Assembly (NCBI RefSeq): GCF_004022215.1
Contig: NZ_SAUZ01000011.1
Coordinates: forward strand, 62,001-126,000
Length of the DNA stretch: 64,000 nt
Direction: 5' to 3'
Source: Paenirhodobacter populi
GTDB taxonomy: Bacteria; Pseudomonadota; Alphaproteobacteria; Rhodobacterales; Rhodobacteraceae
Positions 45,868 to 54,706 of this stretch are shown here, one piece after another; the first letter of the stretch is position 1, and each line of letters begins with the position of its first letter. The position numbers were made by a program, and so were the translations under genes. Below the pieces are notes generated by a model. It saw only the letters and a list, made by a program, of their open reading frames with translations. It was not told the origin of the DNA and made no database searches.

Positions 45868-48139
45868 GCAGCACCATCTGCACCCGCCCGATCGCCGGCT
45901 CCGGCCAGTTCAGCGTCACGTTTCGCCGGGCGGTGCCCTGCTCGACCTGAACGAAGGGCATTCCCGTCACGCGCGCGCCCGCGCCATTGGTGATCGGCCC
46001 CTCGCTGACCACGCTTTCGACATTCCGCGCCCAGCCGGCGAAGGGCAGATAGGCCCCCGCCGCAACGGTCCAGACCGACTGCGCCGTGGCCTGGTTCACC
46101 TCGACCATCACCGGATTCGCGGTCAGCTGGTTCACCCCGTTGAACGCGTTCCCCGAGAACCGCACATTGCGCATCCTCTCGTTGTCGAGCGTGGCGAAGG
46201 TCGTATCCACCGCCTCGATCCGGTCGATGGTGCAGTCGACGGTGCGGAACACGTTGCCGGACACGTTCAGACCATGGATGAAATGCCCCGCGCCATAAGG
46301 CTTCACCGAGAACCAGGTGAACCAGGACGTGGTGCGGATACAGACGAAGGTGTTGCCCGTCACCGTCAGCCCGCCAAAGGAATATTCCGTCCCGAACTTC
46401 GGATCCGGCGCATATTCGTTGGTCCATTCGATGGTCGAATTGTCGATGTAATTGCCCGTCACCGCCGATTGCACGTTCGGCTGGCAGAAGACCAGCCCCG
46501 GCAGCCGCGGCCCCAGCGTCGTGTCATCCCCCTGGAACCAGTGCGAACCGACAATCAGATGCCCCGTCCCGGCCAGCAGCATCGTATGGCGGAACCGCAC
46601 AAAGCGGCTTTCGCGGATCTTCACGTCATTCGCATTGACGTTGAGCGCGATGGACACCCGCTCGGGCGCCGCCACCGTCATTTCATTCGACAGGAACTGG
46701 CAGCGGTCCACCAGCAGATCCTGACAGCCGCGCCCGATCGAGGTGATGCCCTTGTCCTTCGGCCGCACCACGTAGCAATCGCGGATCTGGAACATCTCGC
46801 CCGAGGGCGGCAGCATGATGCAGCTTGCCGCGCCATTGCACAGGAATTCGACGTCATCGATGTTGAACCGGTCGAGCTTCGCCAGCCCGGAAAAATCCAG
46901 CACATATTTGTGCCGGGTGAAGGTCAGCACCTGCGTCCCCGAGCCACCGTAGAACGGCTGCGACAGCGTGAGCGAGCCCGCCCCCACATCCACCGCCAGC
47001 ACATAGACCTCGCGCCCGACGCCGGTGCCGGTCACCCGCGCGCCGACGGGGATATTGGCGATATTCGCCACATTGGTCAGCACCTTGGGGTTCAGCGTCG
47101 AATAGGTCGCCTGCGAGGTCACGACCGTGTCGTTCCACGCCGTCCCCTCGATGATGTTGAACTGACCGTTGCGCAGCACCCTCCGGTTCGAGAAAGAGGT
47201 GATGTCGGGTGCCAGCGCCTTGACGTCGATCGGCTCGGTCACCTCGATGCGCCGCCCCTTGAGGTCGAGCGTGTTGTGGTCGGTATAGGCGAACAGCGCC
47301 TGCAGGGCCTTCTTGAAGCCCAGAAGCTCGTTGCCGAAGGCCGCGGCATAGGTCGGGAAATCGTAGCTCCCCTGCAAGATCAGGCGCGCCGCGACCGGCA
47401 TTGCCACCGTTCCCGCAAACCGCACCGGGGCGGTGATCGTCAGGCTGCTGCCGATATAGTATTTTCCCGCCGGCACCACGATCGAGCGCCCGTTCGCGGC
47501 CGCATCCGCCGCGGCGAAGGCCGCGCGGTCATTGGTCACGCCGTCGCCCTTTGCGCCATAGTCGCGCACGTCGACCCAATCCATCATCGTGCGCAGGAAG
47601 ACGTCGGTCACATCCTCGATCTGGATATCGTCGATCCGCACGACGCCGCCGTTCAGCCCGATCAGGTCGAGCCCGAAATGGCCATAGGCCGGCGCGGTGC
47701 CCCAGACCATGTCCACCCCGCCCCGCGCACCGGTGCCGACGATCGCCGAAACGGTGGTGACCCGGCCGTAATCCGACAGGGTGACGGTGCTGCCGACCTC
47801 GGTCAGCCCGCCGACATGCGCGCCCGCGGCATTGACCGCATATCCCGCGATCCGCACATTCGGACGGTTGCCGCTCATCGCCTTGAGCCGCGCGGTGATC
47901 CGCAGATAGCAGCCGGGCAGGATCGGCGTCTGCCCCATGTAGCGCAGCTTTTCCGTGCCGAGCGTCTTCACCAGTTCAAGACAGGAACCGAAATCGGGAT
48001 CCGCCGCCACGACCGCCGCCGTGCCGGAGCCAAGATAGGTCGCCGATCCCGGCAGACCGTCCTCCCGCGACCATACGCCCAGACCCGCCTCGAATGCGGG
48101 TGGCATCAGTGCCAGCCCGTCGGTAACCGCCATGTTCAT
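45848..48139 (-). CDS. Right-handed beta-helix protein (pectate-lyase-like fold)
   Basis: 763 aa, starting at ATG 48139 after AGGGGAA. The segment VDVRDYGAKGDGVTNDRAAF near residues 210-230 is the entry motif of the Pectate_lyase_3 / GH28-related fold, and the later part is rich in strand-turn repeats (VRIDDIQIED, NFNVSGNVF-like, VRFSGNAFNGVNQ). An N-terminal jelly-roll-like region precedes it. No classical signal peptide is seen. It may be a phage-tail-spike-like or surface polysaccharide enzyme; the substrate is unknown. Its 3' end is the attachment site of the element. Confidence 0.8.
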   Translation of the reverse strand: MNMAVTDGLALMPPAFEAGLGVWSREDGLPGSATYLGSGTAAVVAADPDFGSCLELVKTLGTEKLRYMGQTPILPGCYLRITARLKAMSGNRPNVRIAGYAVNAAGAHVGGLTEVGSTVTLSDYGRVTTVSAIVGTGARGGVDMVWGTAPAYGHFGLDLIGLNGGVVRIDDIQIEDVTDVFLRTMMDWVDVRDYGAKGDGVTNDRAAFAAADAAANGRSIVVPAGKYYIGSSLTITAPVRFAGTVAMPVAARLILQGSYDFPTYAAAFGNELLGFKKALQALFAYTDHNTLDLKGRRIEVTEPIDVKALAPDITSFSNRRVLRNGQFNIIEGTAWNDTVVTSQATYSTLNPKVLTNVANIANIPVGARVTGTGVGREVYVLAVDVGAGSLTLSQPFYGGSGTQVLTFTRHKYVLDFSGLAKLDRFNIDDVEFLCNGAASCIMLPPSGEMFQIRDCYVVRPKDKGITSIGRGCQDLLVDRCQFLSNEMTVAAPERVSIALNVNANDVKIRESRFVRFRHTMLLAGTGHLIVGSHWFQGDDTTLGPRLPGLVFCQPNVQSAVTGNYIDNSTIEWTNEYAPDPKFGTEYSFGGLTVTGNTFVCIRTTSWFTWFSVKPYGAGHFIHGLNVSGNVFRTVDCTIDRIEAVDTTFATLDNERMRNVRFSGNAFNGVNQLTANPVMVEVNQATAQSVWTVAAGAYLPFAGWARNVESVVSEGPITNGAGARVTGMPFVQVEQGTARRNVTLNWPEPAIGRVQMVLRMDNPN

Positions 48140-48264
48140 CCACGTTCCCCTTTGCGCTGCGCCTGGGCCAAACCGGACCCCGACGCCGGACCGATGCCCG
48201 GATCGCGCAAAAGGTGCGTCGAAAGCGTTGAGAAGCACTGAGACGACCGAACGCCGGAAATGAC

Positions 48265-48294
48265 AAAACGCCCGGCGCGGAGCCGGGCGTTTTT
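48265..48294. terminator. Bidirectional intrinsic terminator
   Basis: Stem ACGCCCGGC (48268-48276) with GCCGGGCGT (48282-48290), loop GCGGA, flanked by AAA on the left and TTTT on the right. It can stop leftward transcripts from lysK before the beta-helix gene. Confidence 0.8.
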
Positions 48295-48334
48295 GTGGCG
48301 CATTCAGAAACGGGACCGTGATACGCGCGGAGGA

Positions 48335-48398
48335 CGCGCAGGGGGCGCTGCCCCCTCGGCCGTTCCGGCCTCACCCCCGGGATATTTATGGAAACGCG
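48335..48398 (+). repeat. Dispersed intergenic repeat, copy 4 of 6
   Basis: CGCAGGGGGC-GCT-GCCCCCT, CGGCC-GTT-CCGGCC, CACCCCCGGGATATTTATGGAAACGCGA. It lies between lysK and the beta-helix gene (both -), oriented +. Confidence 0.85.
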
Positions 48399-48464
48399 AT
48401 GGGGAGGACGACCGCACAGACGATTTTAAATATAGTTTTATCGCAATAGGTTGCGCGGCGATCT

Positions 48465-50072
48465 TCAAGCGCCCGCCAATTCCCCGGTCAGCGCCCTTTC
48501 GATCAGCGCGATGCTTTCCTTCACGCCGTAAAGCGCGATGAACCCGCCGAAACGCGGCCCCTGCGACTGCCCCAGAAGCACCTCATACAGCGCCGTGAAC
48601 CAGTCGCGCAGCGGCTCGAATCCATGCTCCTTGCCGACCGCGAAGACGATGGTCTGCAAGCCCTCGGCCGGATCGTCCTCGAAGATCTCGGCCAGCGGCA
48701 GGTCGGGCAGCGCCTTCAGCCGGGCCACCAGATCCTCCATCGCCGCGCGTTCCTTGTCCGAGGGCAACCGGAACGTCCGCGTCGGCGCCACGAAATCGTT
48801 GAAATAGCGCACCGCGAAGCCCGCCGCCTGATCCAGATCCGGGTTCGCCTCCGGCGTCGCCTCGGGCGCATAGCGGCGCATGAAGCCCCAGAGCGTGTCC
48901 TTGTCCTTCGCCCCGGATACCGAGGCGAGGTTCAGCAGCATCGCGAACGGCACCACCATCGTCGATTTCGGCGGCTGGCCGCCGTGGATGTGCCAGACCG
49001 GATTGTCGATCTGCTTGTCCAGCGGCTGCGCCTCGAACGCCCGCAACTGCTGGTGATATTCGTCCACGGCCTTGGGGATCACGTCCCACCACAGCCGTTT
49101 CGCCGTCTTCGGCTTCTGATACATGAAATAACCAAGGCTCTCGGTCGCCGCATAGGTCAGCCACTCGTCGATGGTCAGCCCGTTGCCCTTGGACTTCGAG
49201 ATCTTCTCGCCCTGCTCGTCCAGGAACAGCTCATAGACGAAATGCTCGGGCGCGCGGCCCCCCAGCACCCGGCAGATCCCGTCATAGATCGGCGTGTTCG
49301 AGCTGTGATCCTTGCCATACATCTCGAAATCGACGCCAAGCGCCGCCCAACGCATGCCGAAATCCGGCTTCCATTGCAGCTTCACATGGCCGCCCGTCAC
49401 CGGCAGCGTCCATTCCCGCCCGTCCTCGTCGTCGAAGGTCACGGTGCCGGCCTTGGCATCCACATGCTTCATCGGCACATAAAGGACCCGCCCCGTTTCC
49501 GGGTGGATCGGCAGGAAGCAGGAATAGCTCTGCTGGCGTTCCTCGCGCAGCGACTTCAGCATGATCGCCATGATGTCGTCATACTTCTCGCAGCAGCGGA
49601 TCAGCCAGTCGTCGAACTTGCCCGATTTGTAATATTCCGTCGAAGAGGCGAATTCGTATTCAAACCCGAACGTGTCCAAAAACCGGCGCAGCATGGCGTT
49701 GTTATGCGCCCCGAAGCTCGGATATTCGCCGAAGGGATCGGGCACCGAGGTCAGCGGCTTCTGGATATTCGCGCGCAGCATCTCCTGCTGCGGGACATTC
49801 TCCGGCACCTTGCGCATGCCGTCCATGTCGTCCGAGAAACACAGAAGCTTCGTCGGGATGTCGGAAATGATCCCGAACGCCCGACGGATCATCGTCGTGC
49901 GCGCGACCTCGCCGAAGGTGCCGATATGCGGCAGGCCCGAGGGGCCGTAGCCCGTCTCGAACAGCACATAGCCCTTTTCCGGCGGCGCTTTTTCATACCG
50001 TTTCAGAACCCGGCGCGCTTCCTCGAAAGGCCAGGCTTTGGAGTTCATCGCAGCGTCGCGCAGGGTCGTCAT
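48465..50072 (-). CDS. lysK: Lysyl-tRNA synthetase, class I
   Basis: A 535-aa class I lysine-tRNA ligase. HIGH-type motif: [14 protein letters not shown] near residues 40-55. KMSKS-type motif: [10 protein letters not shown] near 290. Rossmann core and C-terminal helical anticodon domain follow. The ATG at 50072 has GAGAGG 7 nt upstream. Class I LysRS is the archaeal-type form that also occurs in many alphaproteobacteria, where it is the only LysRS. Confidence 0.95.
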   Translation of the reverse strand: MTTLRDAAMNSKAWPFEEARRVLKRYEKAPPEKGYVLFETGYGPSGLPHIGTFGEVARTTMIRRAFGIISDIPTKLLCFSDDMDGMRKVPENVPQQEMLRANIQKPLTSVPDPFGEYPSFGAHNNAMLRRFLDTFGFEYEFASSTEYYKSGKFDDWLIRCCEKYDDIMAIMLKSLREERQQSYSCFLPIHPETGRVLYVPMKHVDAKAGTVTFDDEDGREWTLPVTGGHVKLQWKPDFGMRWAALGVDFEMYGKDHSSNTPIYDGICRVLGGRAPEHFVYELFLDEQGEKISKSKGNGLTIDEWLTYAATESLGYFMYQKPKTAKRLWWDVIPKAVDEYHQQLRAFEAQPLDKQIDNPVWHIHGGQPPKSTMVVPFAMLLNLASVSGAKDKDTLWGFMRRYAPEATPEANPDLDQAAGFAVRYFNDFVAPTRTFRLPSDKERAAMEDLVARLKALPDLPLAEIFEDDPAEGLQTIVFAVGKEHGFEPLRDWFTALYEVLLGQSQGPRFGGFIALYGVKESIALIERALTGELAGA

Positions 50073-50192
50073 GGTCACCTCTCGGGGCGCCCCATGCGCC
50101 CTCACGCGCCTCACCTATTGAACGCCCCGGCAATCGTCAATAATTCTTGGGCGAAAATCCCGGAAAGGCCCGGGTCCACGAAAGGATTGCCC

Positions 50193-50621
50193 GTGACCGA
50201 TACCCTCCCCTCGCTTTCCCCGCAGGATGCGCTGATCGCCGTGATGGTGGCGGTTTCCGCCTCGGACAGCAATATCCGCACCTCGGAACTCGTCGCGATC
50301 GAGCGCACGGTAAACCACATGCCGGTCTTCGCCGGTTACGACATCGACCGGATGCGCGTCGTCGCCCAGACCGTCTATTCCCTGTTCGAGGAGGAAGAGG
50401 GGATCGAGGCGCTGTTCGGCCTCGTCCGCGACGCGCTGCCCGAAAAGCTGTTCGAGACCGCCTATGCGCTGGCCTGCGACGTGGCCGCGGCGGATGGCCG
50501 ACTGTATCAGGCCGAACTCCGCATGCTCGAGGAAATCCGCGGCGAGCTGGCCGTGGACCGGCTGCACGCCGCCGCCATCGAATGGAGCGCCCGTGTCCGC
50601 CACATGCGGCTTCAGGCGTAA
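50193..50621 (+). CDS. TerB-like (tellurite resistance family) protein
   Basis: 142 aa from a GTG at 50193 with AAAGGA 7 nt before it. All-helical TerB fold: LSPQDALIAVMVAVSASDSN, ELVAIERTVNHMPVF, LACDVAAADGRLYQAELRML (the DG in the second half is an acidic metal site of the family). The function in this setting is unknown. It diverges from lysK and overlaps the 3' end of dacB by 10 nt. Confidence 0.82.
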   Translation: MTDTLPSLSPQDALIAVMVAVSASDSNIRTSELVAIERTVNHMPVFAGYDIDRMRVVAQTVYSLFEEEEGIEALFGLVRDALPEKLFETAYALACDVAAADGRLYQAELRMLEEIRGELAVDRLHAAAIEWSARVRHMRLQA

Positions 50622-52054
50622 AGCGTCCCCCAGCGTTCCAGAAGGCCGCTTTGCAGGATCTTGGACCGCGCGACCCATGCCTTGCCGCCCGGCGGATCCT
50701 CGACCCCGATCGCCTGCGCGCGCCGTTTCAGATCCCCGGTGAAGATCGCAAAGACCAGATCGCGCCCGCCCGGCGCGGTCACATAGCCGGTGAGGGTCGA
50801 GACGAAGTTCAGCGTGCCGGTCTTCGCCGCGACCTGCACTGGCCCCGCCTGCGTCGGCCGCCCCTGCGCGTCGCGCAGCGCGAAAGGCTTCATCAGCCCC
50901 TTCAGCCCGGCCTTGGGGCCGAGCAGCACCACCGCCTGCGCCATTTCCAGCGGCGCGATCCGGTTGTCCGTCCCAAGTCCGGAATGATCGACCAGCCGCG
51001 CCGTCCCGCCGCCCATGCGGCCGCGCAGCCAGGCGCTCATCGCCGAGCCCGAGGCCCCGCGCGTCGCCGTCTGCCCGCGGCGGAGCGTGGCCGTCATCCC
51101 CACCGTCTCCGCCGTCAGGTTGGTCGAATATTTCAGCATGTCGCGCAGCAGCACCGGCAGCGCGTCCGAGCCCCGCTCGACCAGCAGCGTGCCCTGCGGC
51201 AGACCGCCCACCCGTTCCGGCATGGGCAGCGCGATCCCCTGCGCGCGGGCCAGCGTCTGGAACACGTCGCCCGCATAGCCCACCGGATCGCGCACCGGCA
51301 GCCAGCGGCTCCCCGAGGCGCCAAGCGCGCCTTGCGCCACCGTCCATGCCTCGCGCCCCTGCCCGCGCTTGTAGGTGAACAGCGGGCTCTGCCGCTGCGC
51401 CACCGCGACGCTGGCCGTGTAGACCTTGGGCACCGCCGTCCGCCCGCGCGCATCCATCGACAGCGCATAGCCCGAGGCCGCGCGCTTCCATTCGAAATAG
51501 ACCCGGTTGTAGTTCAGGTTCAGCCCGGAAATCGCCGGGTTGTAGCCCGCATAGACCGGCTGATCATCGGCGATCTGTTCGGCATAGGGCAGGCTCGCGC
51601 CGAAGACCAGATAGCGCCCGGTCACCCCGATGATCCCCCGCCGCGCAAGCTGCGCCGCCATATCCGCGAGATCATCCGTCGAGAGCGTCGGGTCACCGCC
51701 CCCCGCCAGAATCAGATCGCCGCGGATCTTGCCGCCCGACACCGGCCCCGTCGCGATCAGCCGCGTTGGAAAACGCCAGCTGGAGCCGAGCGTTTCCAAC
51801 GCGTAAAGCGTCGTGATCGTCTTGACCGTCGAGGCGGGGGGCATGGCGCGATCGGCGCCTTGCGCCTCCAGCACCTTGCCGGTGCGCGGATCGACGACGG
51901 CGAAGCCCACCTCGCCCGAGAGTTGTGCCGCCGCCAGAAGGTCGGACACCGATCCGACGCGGACCGTCGCCGCCTGCGACCAGCCCGCCCGCGGCAATGT
52001 CCATGCCATCGCACCGCCCGCCAGCGCCCCGAGCGCCCCCCGTCTTGTCAGCAT
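50612..52054 (-). CDS. dacB: D-alanyl-D-alanine carboxypeptidase/endopeptidase (PBP4 type)
   Basis: 480 aa, exported: MLTRRGALGALAGGAMAWTL has a twin-Arg-like start and a hydrophobic core. S13-family peptidase motifs are complete: STVK (in PPASTVKTITTLYALE), STN (KYSTNLTAETVG) and KTG (VAAKTGTLNFV). PBP4 trims or cuts peptidoglycan cross-links in the periplasm. An in-frame ATG at 52132 exists, but the signal at 52054 is better. It lies downstream of nadD on the same strand, with a repeat copy between them. Confidence 0.93.
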   Translation of the reverse strand: MLTRRGALGALAGGAMAWTLPRAGWSQAATVRVGSVSDLLAAAQLSGEVGFAVVDPRTGKVLEAQGADRAMPPASTVKTITTLYALETLGSSWRFPTRLIATGPVSGGKIRGDLILAGGGDPTLSTDDLADMAAQLARRGIIGVTGRYLVFGASLPYAEQIADDQPVYAGYNPAISGLNLNYNRVYFEWKRAASGYALSMDARGRTAVPKVYTASVAVAQRQSPLFTYKRGQGREAWTVAQGALGASGSRWLPVRDPVGYAGDVFQTLARAQGIALPMPERVGGLPQGTLLVERGSDALPVLLRDMLKYSTNLTAETVGMTATLRRGQTATRGASGSAMSAWLRGRMGGGTARLVDHSGLGTDNRIAPLEMAQAVVLLGPKAGLKGLMKPFALRDAQGRPTQAGPVQVAAKTGTLNFVSTLTGYVTAPGGRDLVFAIFTGDLKRRAQAIGVEDPPGGKAWVARSKILQSGLLERWGTLYA

Positions 52055-52205
52055 GTCCGTCCCGGCCCTCGCCCAGATTCCGCGCCCGCCCGGCGCCATG
52101 GTCATCTTGCGCCTGCGGCAACCGGCCTTCAAGCCATGTCAGTCTGCGGCAGGGTGGTTAAGGATATGTTTCGGGATCAAAGCCACCGCGACGCGGGGCT
52201 GAGAG

Positions 52206-52272
52206 GGCGCAAGGGGGCCAGCCCCCTCGCCGGCGGAGCCGGCTCACCCCCGGGATATTTATGGAAAAACGA
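52206..52272 (+). repeat. Dispersed intergenic repeat, copy 5 of 6
   Basis: GCGCAAGGGGGC-CA-GCCCCCT, GCCGG-CGGA-GCCGGC, CACCCCCGGGATATTTATGGAAAAACGA. It lies between nadD and dacB, oriented opposite to both genes. Confidence 0.85.
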
Positions 52273-52308
52273 CGGCAGGAAGGCGCTCGGAATGCCGAGG
52301 CGGGGCCT

Positions 52309-52917
52309 TCAGATCCGGCCGTGCCAGCCGCCGTTCGCCCGGATCGCCGAGGAGGAAAGGTCCGACATCGGGATCTGCACGAAGCACCATGCGGGCAGCA
52401 GCGCCTCGGGCAGGCGCTTCGCCTGTGCGGCATCGAGCCGCGCTGAGGCATAGATCCGCGCCGCACGCGCATGGCGGACCGCGAGCTGCGCACCCGGCCG
52501 CGCCAGCACGCCCACCGGCACCATCTGCATGATCGCCCGCCAGTTGTCCCAGCGGTCGAATTGCAGCAGATTGTCCGCCCCCATCAGCCAGACGAAATGC
52601 ACGCCGGGATAGAGCGCCAGCAGCCGGCGCAGGGTCTGCGCGGTGTAGCGTGTGCCCAGGCGCGCCTCGACATCGGTGATGACCACGCGCGGGTCGGGCA
52701 TGATGCGGCGCGCCTCGGCGATGCGCTCGGCCATCGGCGCCGGGCCCTGCGCCTTCAGCGGATTGCCGGGCGACAGCATCCACCACACCCGGTCAAGCCC
52801 GAAGCGGCGCATCGCCTCGCGGGTGATATGGGCATGCCCTTCGTGGGCGGGATCGAACGATCCACCCAGGATGCCGATCCGCATCCCCCGATACGCAATG
52901 GGAAATCCCTCTCTCAT
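52309..52917 (-). CDS. nadD: Nicotinate-nucleotide adenylyltransferase
   Basis: 202 aa, the NaMN adenylyltransferase of NAD synthesis. The nucleotidyltransferase fold has [17 protein letters not shown] (HxGH) near residues 14-30, SPGNPLK near 50 and [16 protein letters not shown] at the end (the SSSxIR motif). The start at 52917 could be shortened to 52884 (MRIGILGG). Confidence 0.95.
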   Translation of the reverse strand: MREGFPIAYRGMRIGILGGSFDPAHEGHAHITREAMRRFGLDRVWWMLSPGNPLKAQGPAPMAERIAEARRIMPDPRVVITDVEARLGTRYTAQTLRRLLALYPGVHFVWLMGADNLLQFDRWDNWRAIMQMVPVGVLARPGAQLAVRHARAARIYASARLDAAQAKRLPEALLPAWCFVQIPMSDLSSSAIRANGGWHGRI

Positions 52918-53002
52918 GCCGGAGCCCTAGCCGATCGTTCGCGGTCTTGGAAGGTGGAATGTGATGCAGCCGCGTCTCGGCAGGCCGCCGCCGCCGGGGT
53001 GG

Positions 53003-54040
53003 CTAGCCAGCCCCGATTTCCCCTGCCATGACGCAGCGCCCCCGGCCGCCGCGCTTGGCGGCGTAAAGCGCGCGGTCCGCCGCCTCCATCAGCCGCTGCG
53101 TTTGCTGGCCGTGATCCGCCGTTTCCTCGATCGGGAGGGAGACGGCGATCCCGATCGAGGCGGAGATCTGGCAGGTCTTGCCCTCGAACGTATAGGGCTG
53201 TTCGAGCCGGTGGATCAGCCGTTCCCCCAGCCGGCGCAGGGCCGCCTCGTCCGTGCCGCCGCGCAGCAGCAGCAGGAATTCGTCCCCCCCGGTGCGCGCC
53301 ACGATATCGCCGCGCCGCAGTTCCCGCGTCAGCCGCTGCGCGACGATCATCAGCACATGATCCCCGGCGGCATGGCCCAAGGTGTCGTTGACCTGCTTGA
53401 AATAGTCGAGGTCGAGATGCGCCACCGCGAAGGCCGACCCGCCCTGCGCCAGCGCGGCCATTTCGGCGTCGATCGCCTGATCCAGTCCGCGCCGGTTCGC
53501 CAGCCCGGTCAGCGGATCGCTCAGCGCCTGCGCCTCGGCGGTGCGGCGCGCCATTTCCAGCCGGCTGGTCAGCGCCCCAAGCTCGCCCAGCACCGCCACA
53601 TTCGCCTCGGCCATGTAAAGCAACTCGATCGCCATGTCGGAGGCGGCGAAATCCGTTTCCGTCAGATCGAAGGCCCGCACCGCCTCGGCCAGATGGATGC
53701 CGAAGGTCAGGTTGATCAGCACGCGCCCTTCCCCCAGCTCGACCGAGCTGCCGCGCAGGACGATTTCCGGCCGCGCCCGCAGGACGAGATGCAGCCGCCG
53801 CCGTGTTCCCGCCACGCGATCCGGGCTGTCGCCTTCCTCCGTCTGCGCCACGCGCAGGGTGAAATGGCTGGTGAGCAGCGCGCCCAGAGCCGCCTCCCCC
53901 CCAAGGATCTTCTTCATCGTGGGGCCGAGCGCGTCGATCCGGCCCTGCGCGTCGCAGATCAGGAACATCGGCATCAGCCGGCCGAGAGCGTCGGCGCTCA
54001 GCACGACGGACCCCTGTGGCGTGGCGGCGGGCGGCGTCAT
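53003..54040 (-). CDS. GGDEF diguanylate cyclase with HNOBA-like N-terminus
   Basis: 345 aa. Residues about 1-165 are PAS-like and match the H-NOX-associated (HNOBA) domain in layout, ending in FDLTETDFAASDMAIELLYM and a helical linker. Residues about 175-340 form the GGDEF cyclase: DPLTGLANRRGLDQAIDAEM, HLDLDYFKQVNDTLGHAAGD, RTGGDEFLLLL (intact GGDEF). A possible I-site Arg lies just upstream (RRGDIVARTGGDEF has RRGD, an RxxD). It overlaps the H-NOX-like gene by 4 nt, so the pair forms a split sensor/cyclase. Confidence 0.88.
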   Translation of the reverse strand: MTPPAATPQGSVVLSADALGRLMPMFLICDAQGRIDALGPTMKKILGGEAALGALLTSHFTLRVAQTEEGDSPDRVAGTRRRLHLVLRARPEIVLRGSSVELGEGRVLINLTFGIHLAEAVRAFDLTETDFAASDMAIELLYMAEANVAVLGELGALTSRLEMARRTAEAQALSDPLTGLANRRGLDQAIDAEMAALAQGGSAFAVAHLDLDYFKQVNDTLGHAAGDHVLMIVAQRLTRELRRGDIVARTGGDEFLLLLRGGTDEAALRRLGERLIHRLEQPYTFEGKTCQISASIGIAVSLPIEETADHGQQTQRLMEAADRALYAAKRGGRGRCVMAGEIGAG

Positions 54041-54630
54041 GCCGCGCCCCGGGATCGCGGGGCCGTCAGGGCGAAGCCCCTGTCGGTGTTGAACTCGGGA
54101 TCGAGCAGCAGGACCTGCACGCGCTCGGCCCCATGACCGGCCAGTTCCTGATCCTCGATCAGCGCGAGCGCACCATAATCATCCGCCATGGCGCGCAGCA
54201 GTCCTGCTGTAACCGCTCCCCATCCGCATATCGCTCCTCGTACCTCGAACAGGAACCGGCCACCGCATTGCCGTATCAAGAACAGGGAGGGCAATTCCAG
54301 ATCGCCAAGCGCCATCCTGCCCCGGTCCTGCAGTTCGTTCAGAGAAAACAGGAATTCACAATAGTCGACTCCGCCGAAGCGCAACAGCCGCCGCACGGTG
54401 TCGAAGGTGACAAGATGGGCACCGATATCCTCAAGCAGCGCGTTCCGCGGGCGGTCCAGCACCGCACAGGCGGCGTCGATCAGATGTTCGGTCAGGGAAT
54501 CGTCATAACGCAGCATCGCCTCGAATCCTTCGACGCCGATGCCCGCGCGATGCGCCACCTGTGCCCAGAGGGCAGATCCGTAATTGTCGCGTAAAAATGC
54601 CTGCACGGATTTGTTGATGAGCCCATACAT
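54037..54630 (-). CDS. H-NOX-like (haem NO-binding fold) protein lacking the usual haem ligand
   Basis: 197 aa. The N-terminus MYGLINKSVQAFLRDNYGSA and the helical arrangement fit the H-NOX fold. In functional H-NOX proteins a proximal His lies in a segment like LDALHDHL or LDNIHHEV. Here that segment is FLFSLNELQDRGRMAL, with Gln101 at the His position. The YxSxR motif for the haem propionates is also absent (FLFEVRGAICGWG instead). It therefore probably binds no haem in the standard way. It is translationally coupled to the HNOBA-GGDEF gene and presumably still controls it, by an unknown signal. Confidence 0.75.
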   Translation of the reverse strand: MYGLINKSVQAFLRDNYGSALWAQVAHRAGIGVEGFEAMLRYDDSLTEHLIDAACAVLDRPRNALLEDIGAHLVTFDTVRRLLRFGGVDYCEFLFSLNELQDRGRMALGDLELPSLFLIRQCGGRFLFEVRGAICGWGAVTAGLLRAMADDYGALALIEDQELAGHGAERVQVLLLDPEFNTDRGFALTAPRSRGAA

Positions 54631-54706
54631 CCCGACAATACCCTATTGGATCAATCCTCGCAGGGTACGGTTCGAGCGTTAATGAAACAGAAATCACCCC
54701 TGGAAA

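Larger units (their letters stand above)
48140..48464. other. Intergenic region lysK / beta-helix gene
   Basis: 325 bases. It holds a bidirectional terminator (48265-48294) and repeat copy 4. No gene seen. Confidence 0.6.

Noticed and set aside
45736-45993. Small gene after the integrase, crossing attR
   Set aside because: GTG start in the integrase stop, Pro/Ser/Arg-rich second half that is the shadow of the beta-helix gene.
45827-48241. 804-codon open frame opposite the beta-helix gene
   Set aside because: Arg/His-rich antisense shadow; the minus-strand gene has clear fold motifs and a ribosome site.
48624-50621. 665-codon frame opposite lysK continuing into the TerB gene
   Set aside because: Only the last 142 codons are real (GTG at 50193 with a ribosome site); the rest is the lysK shadow.
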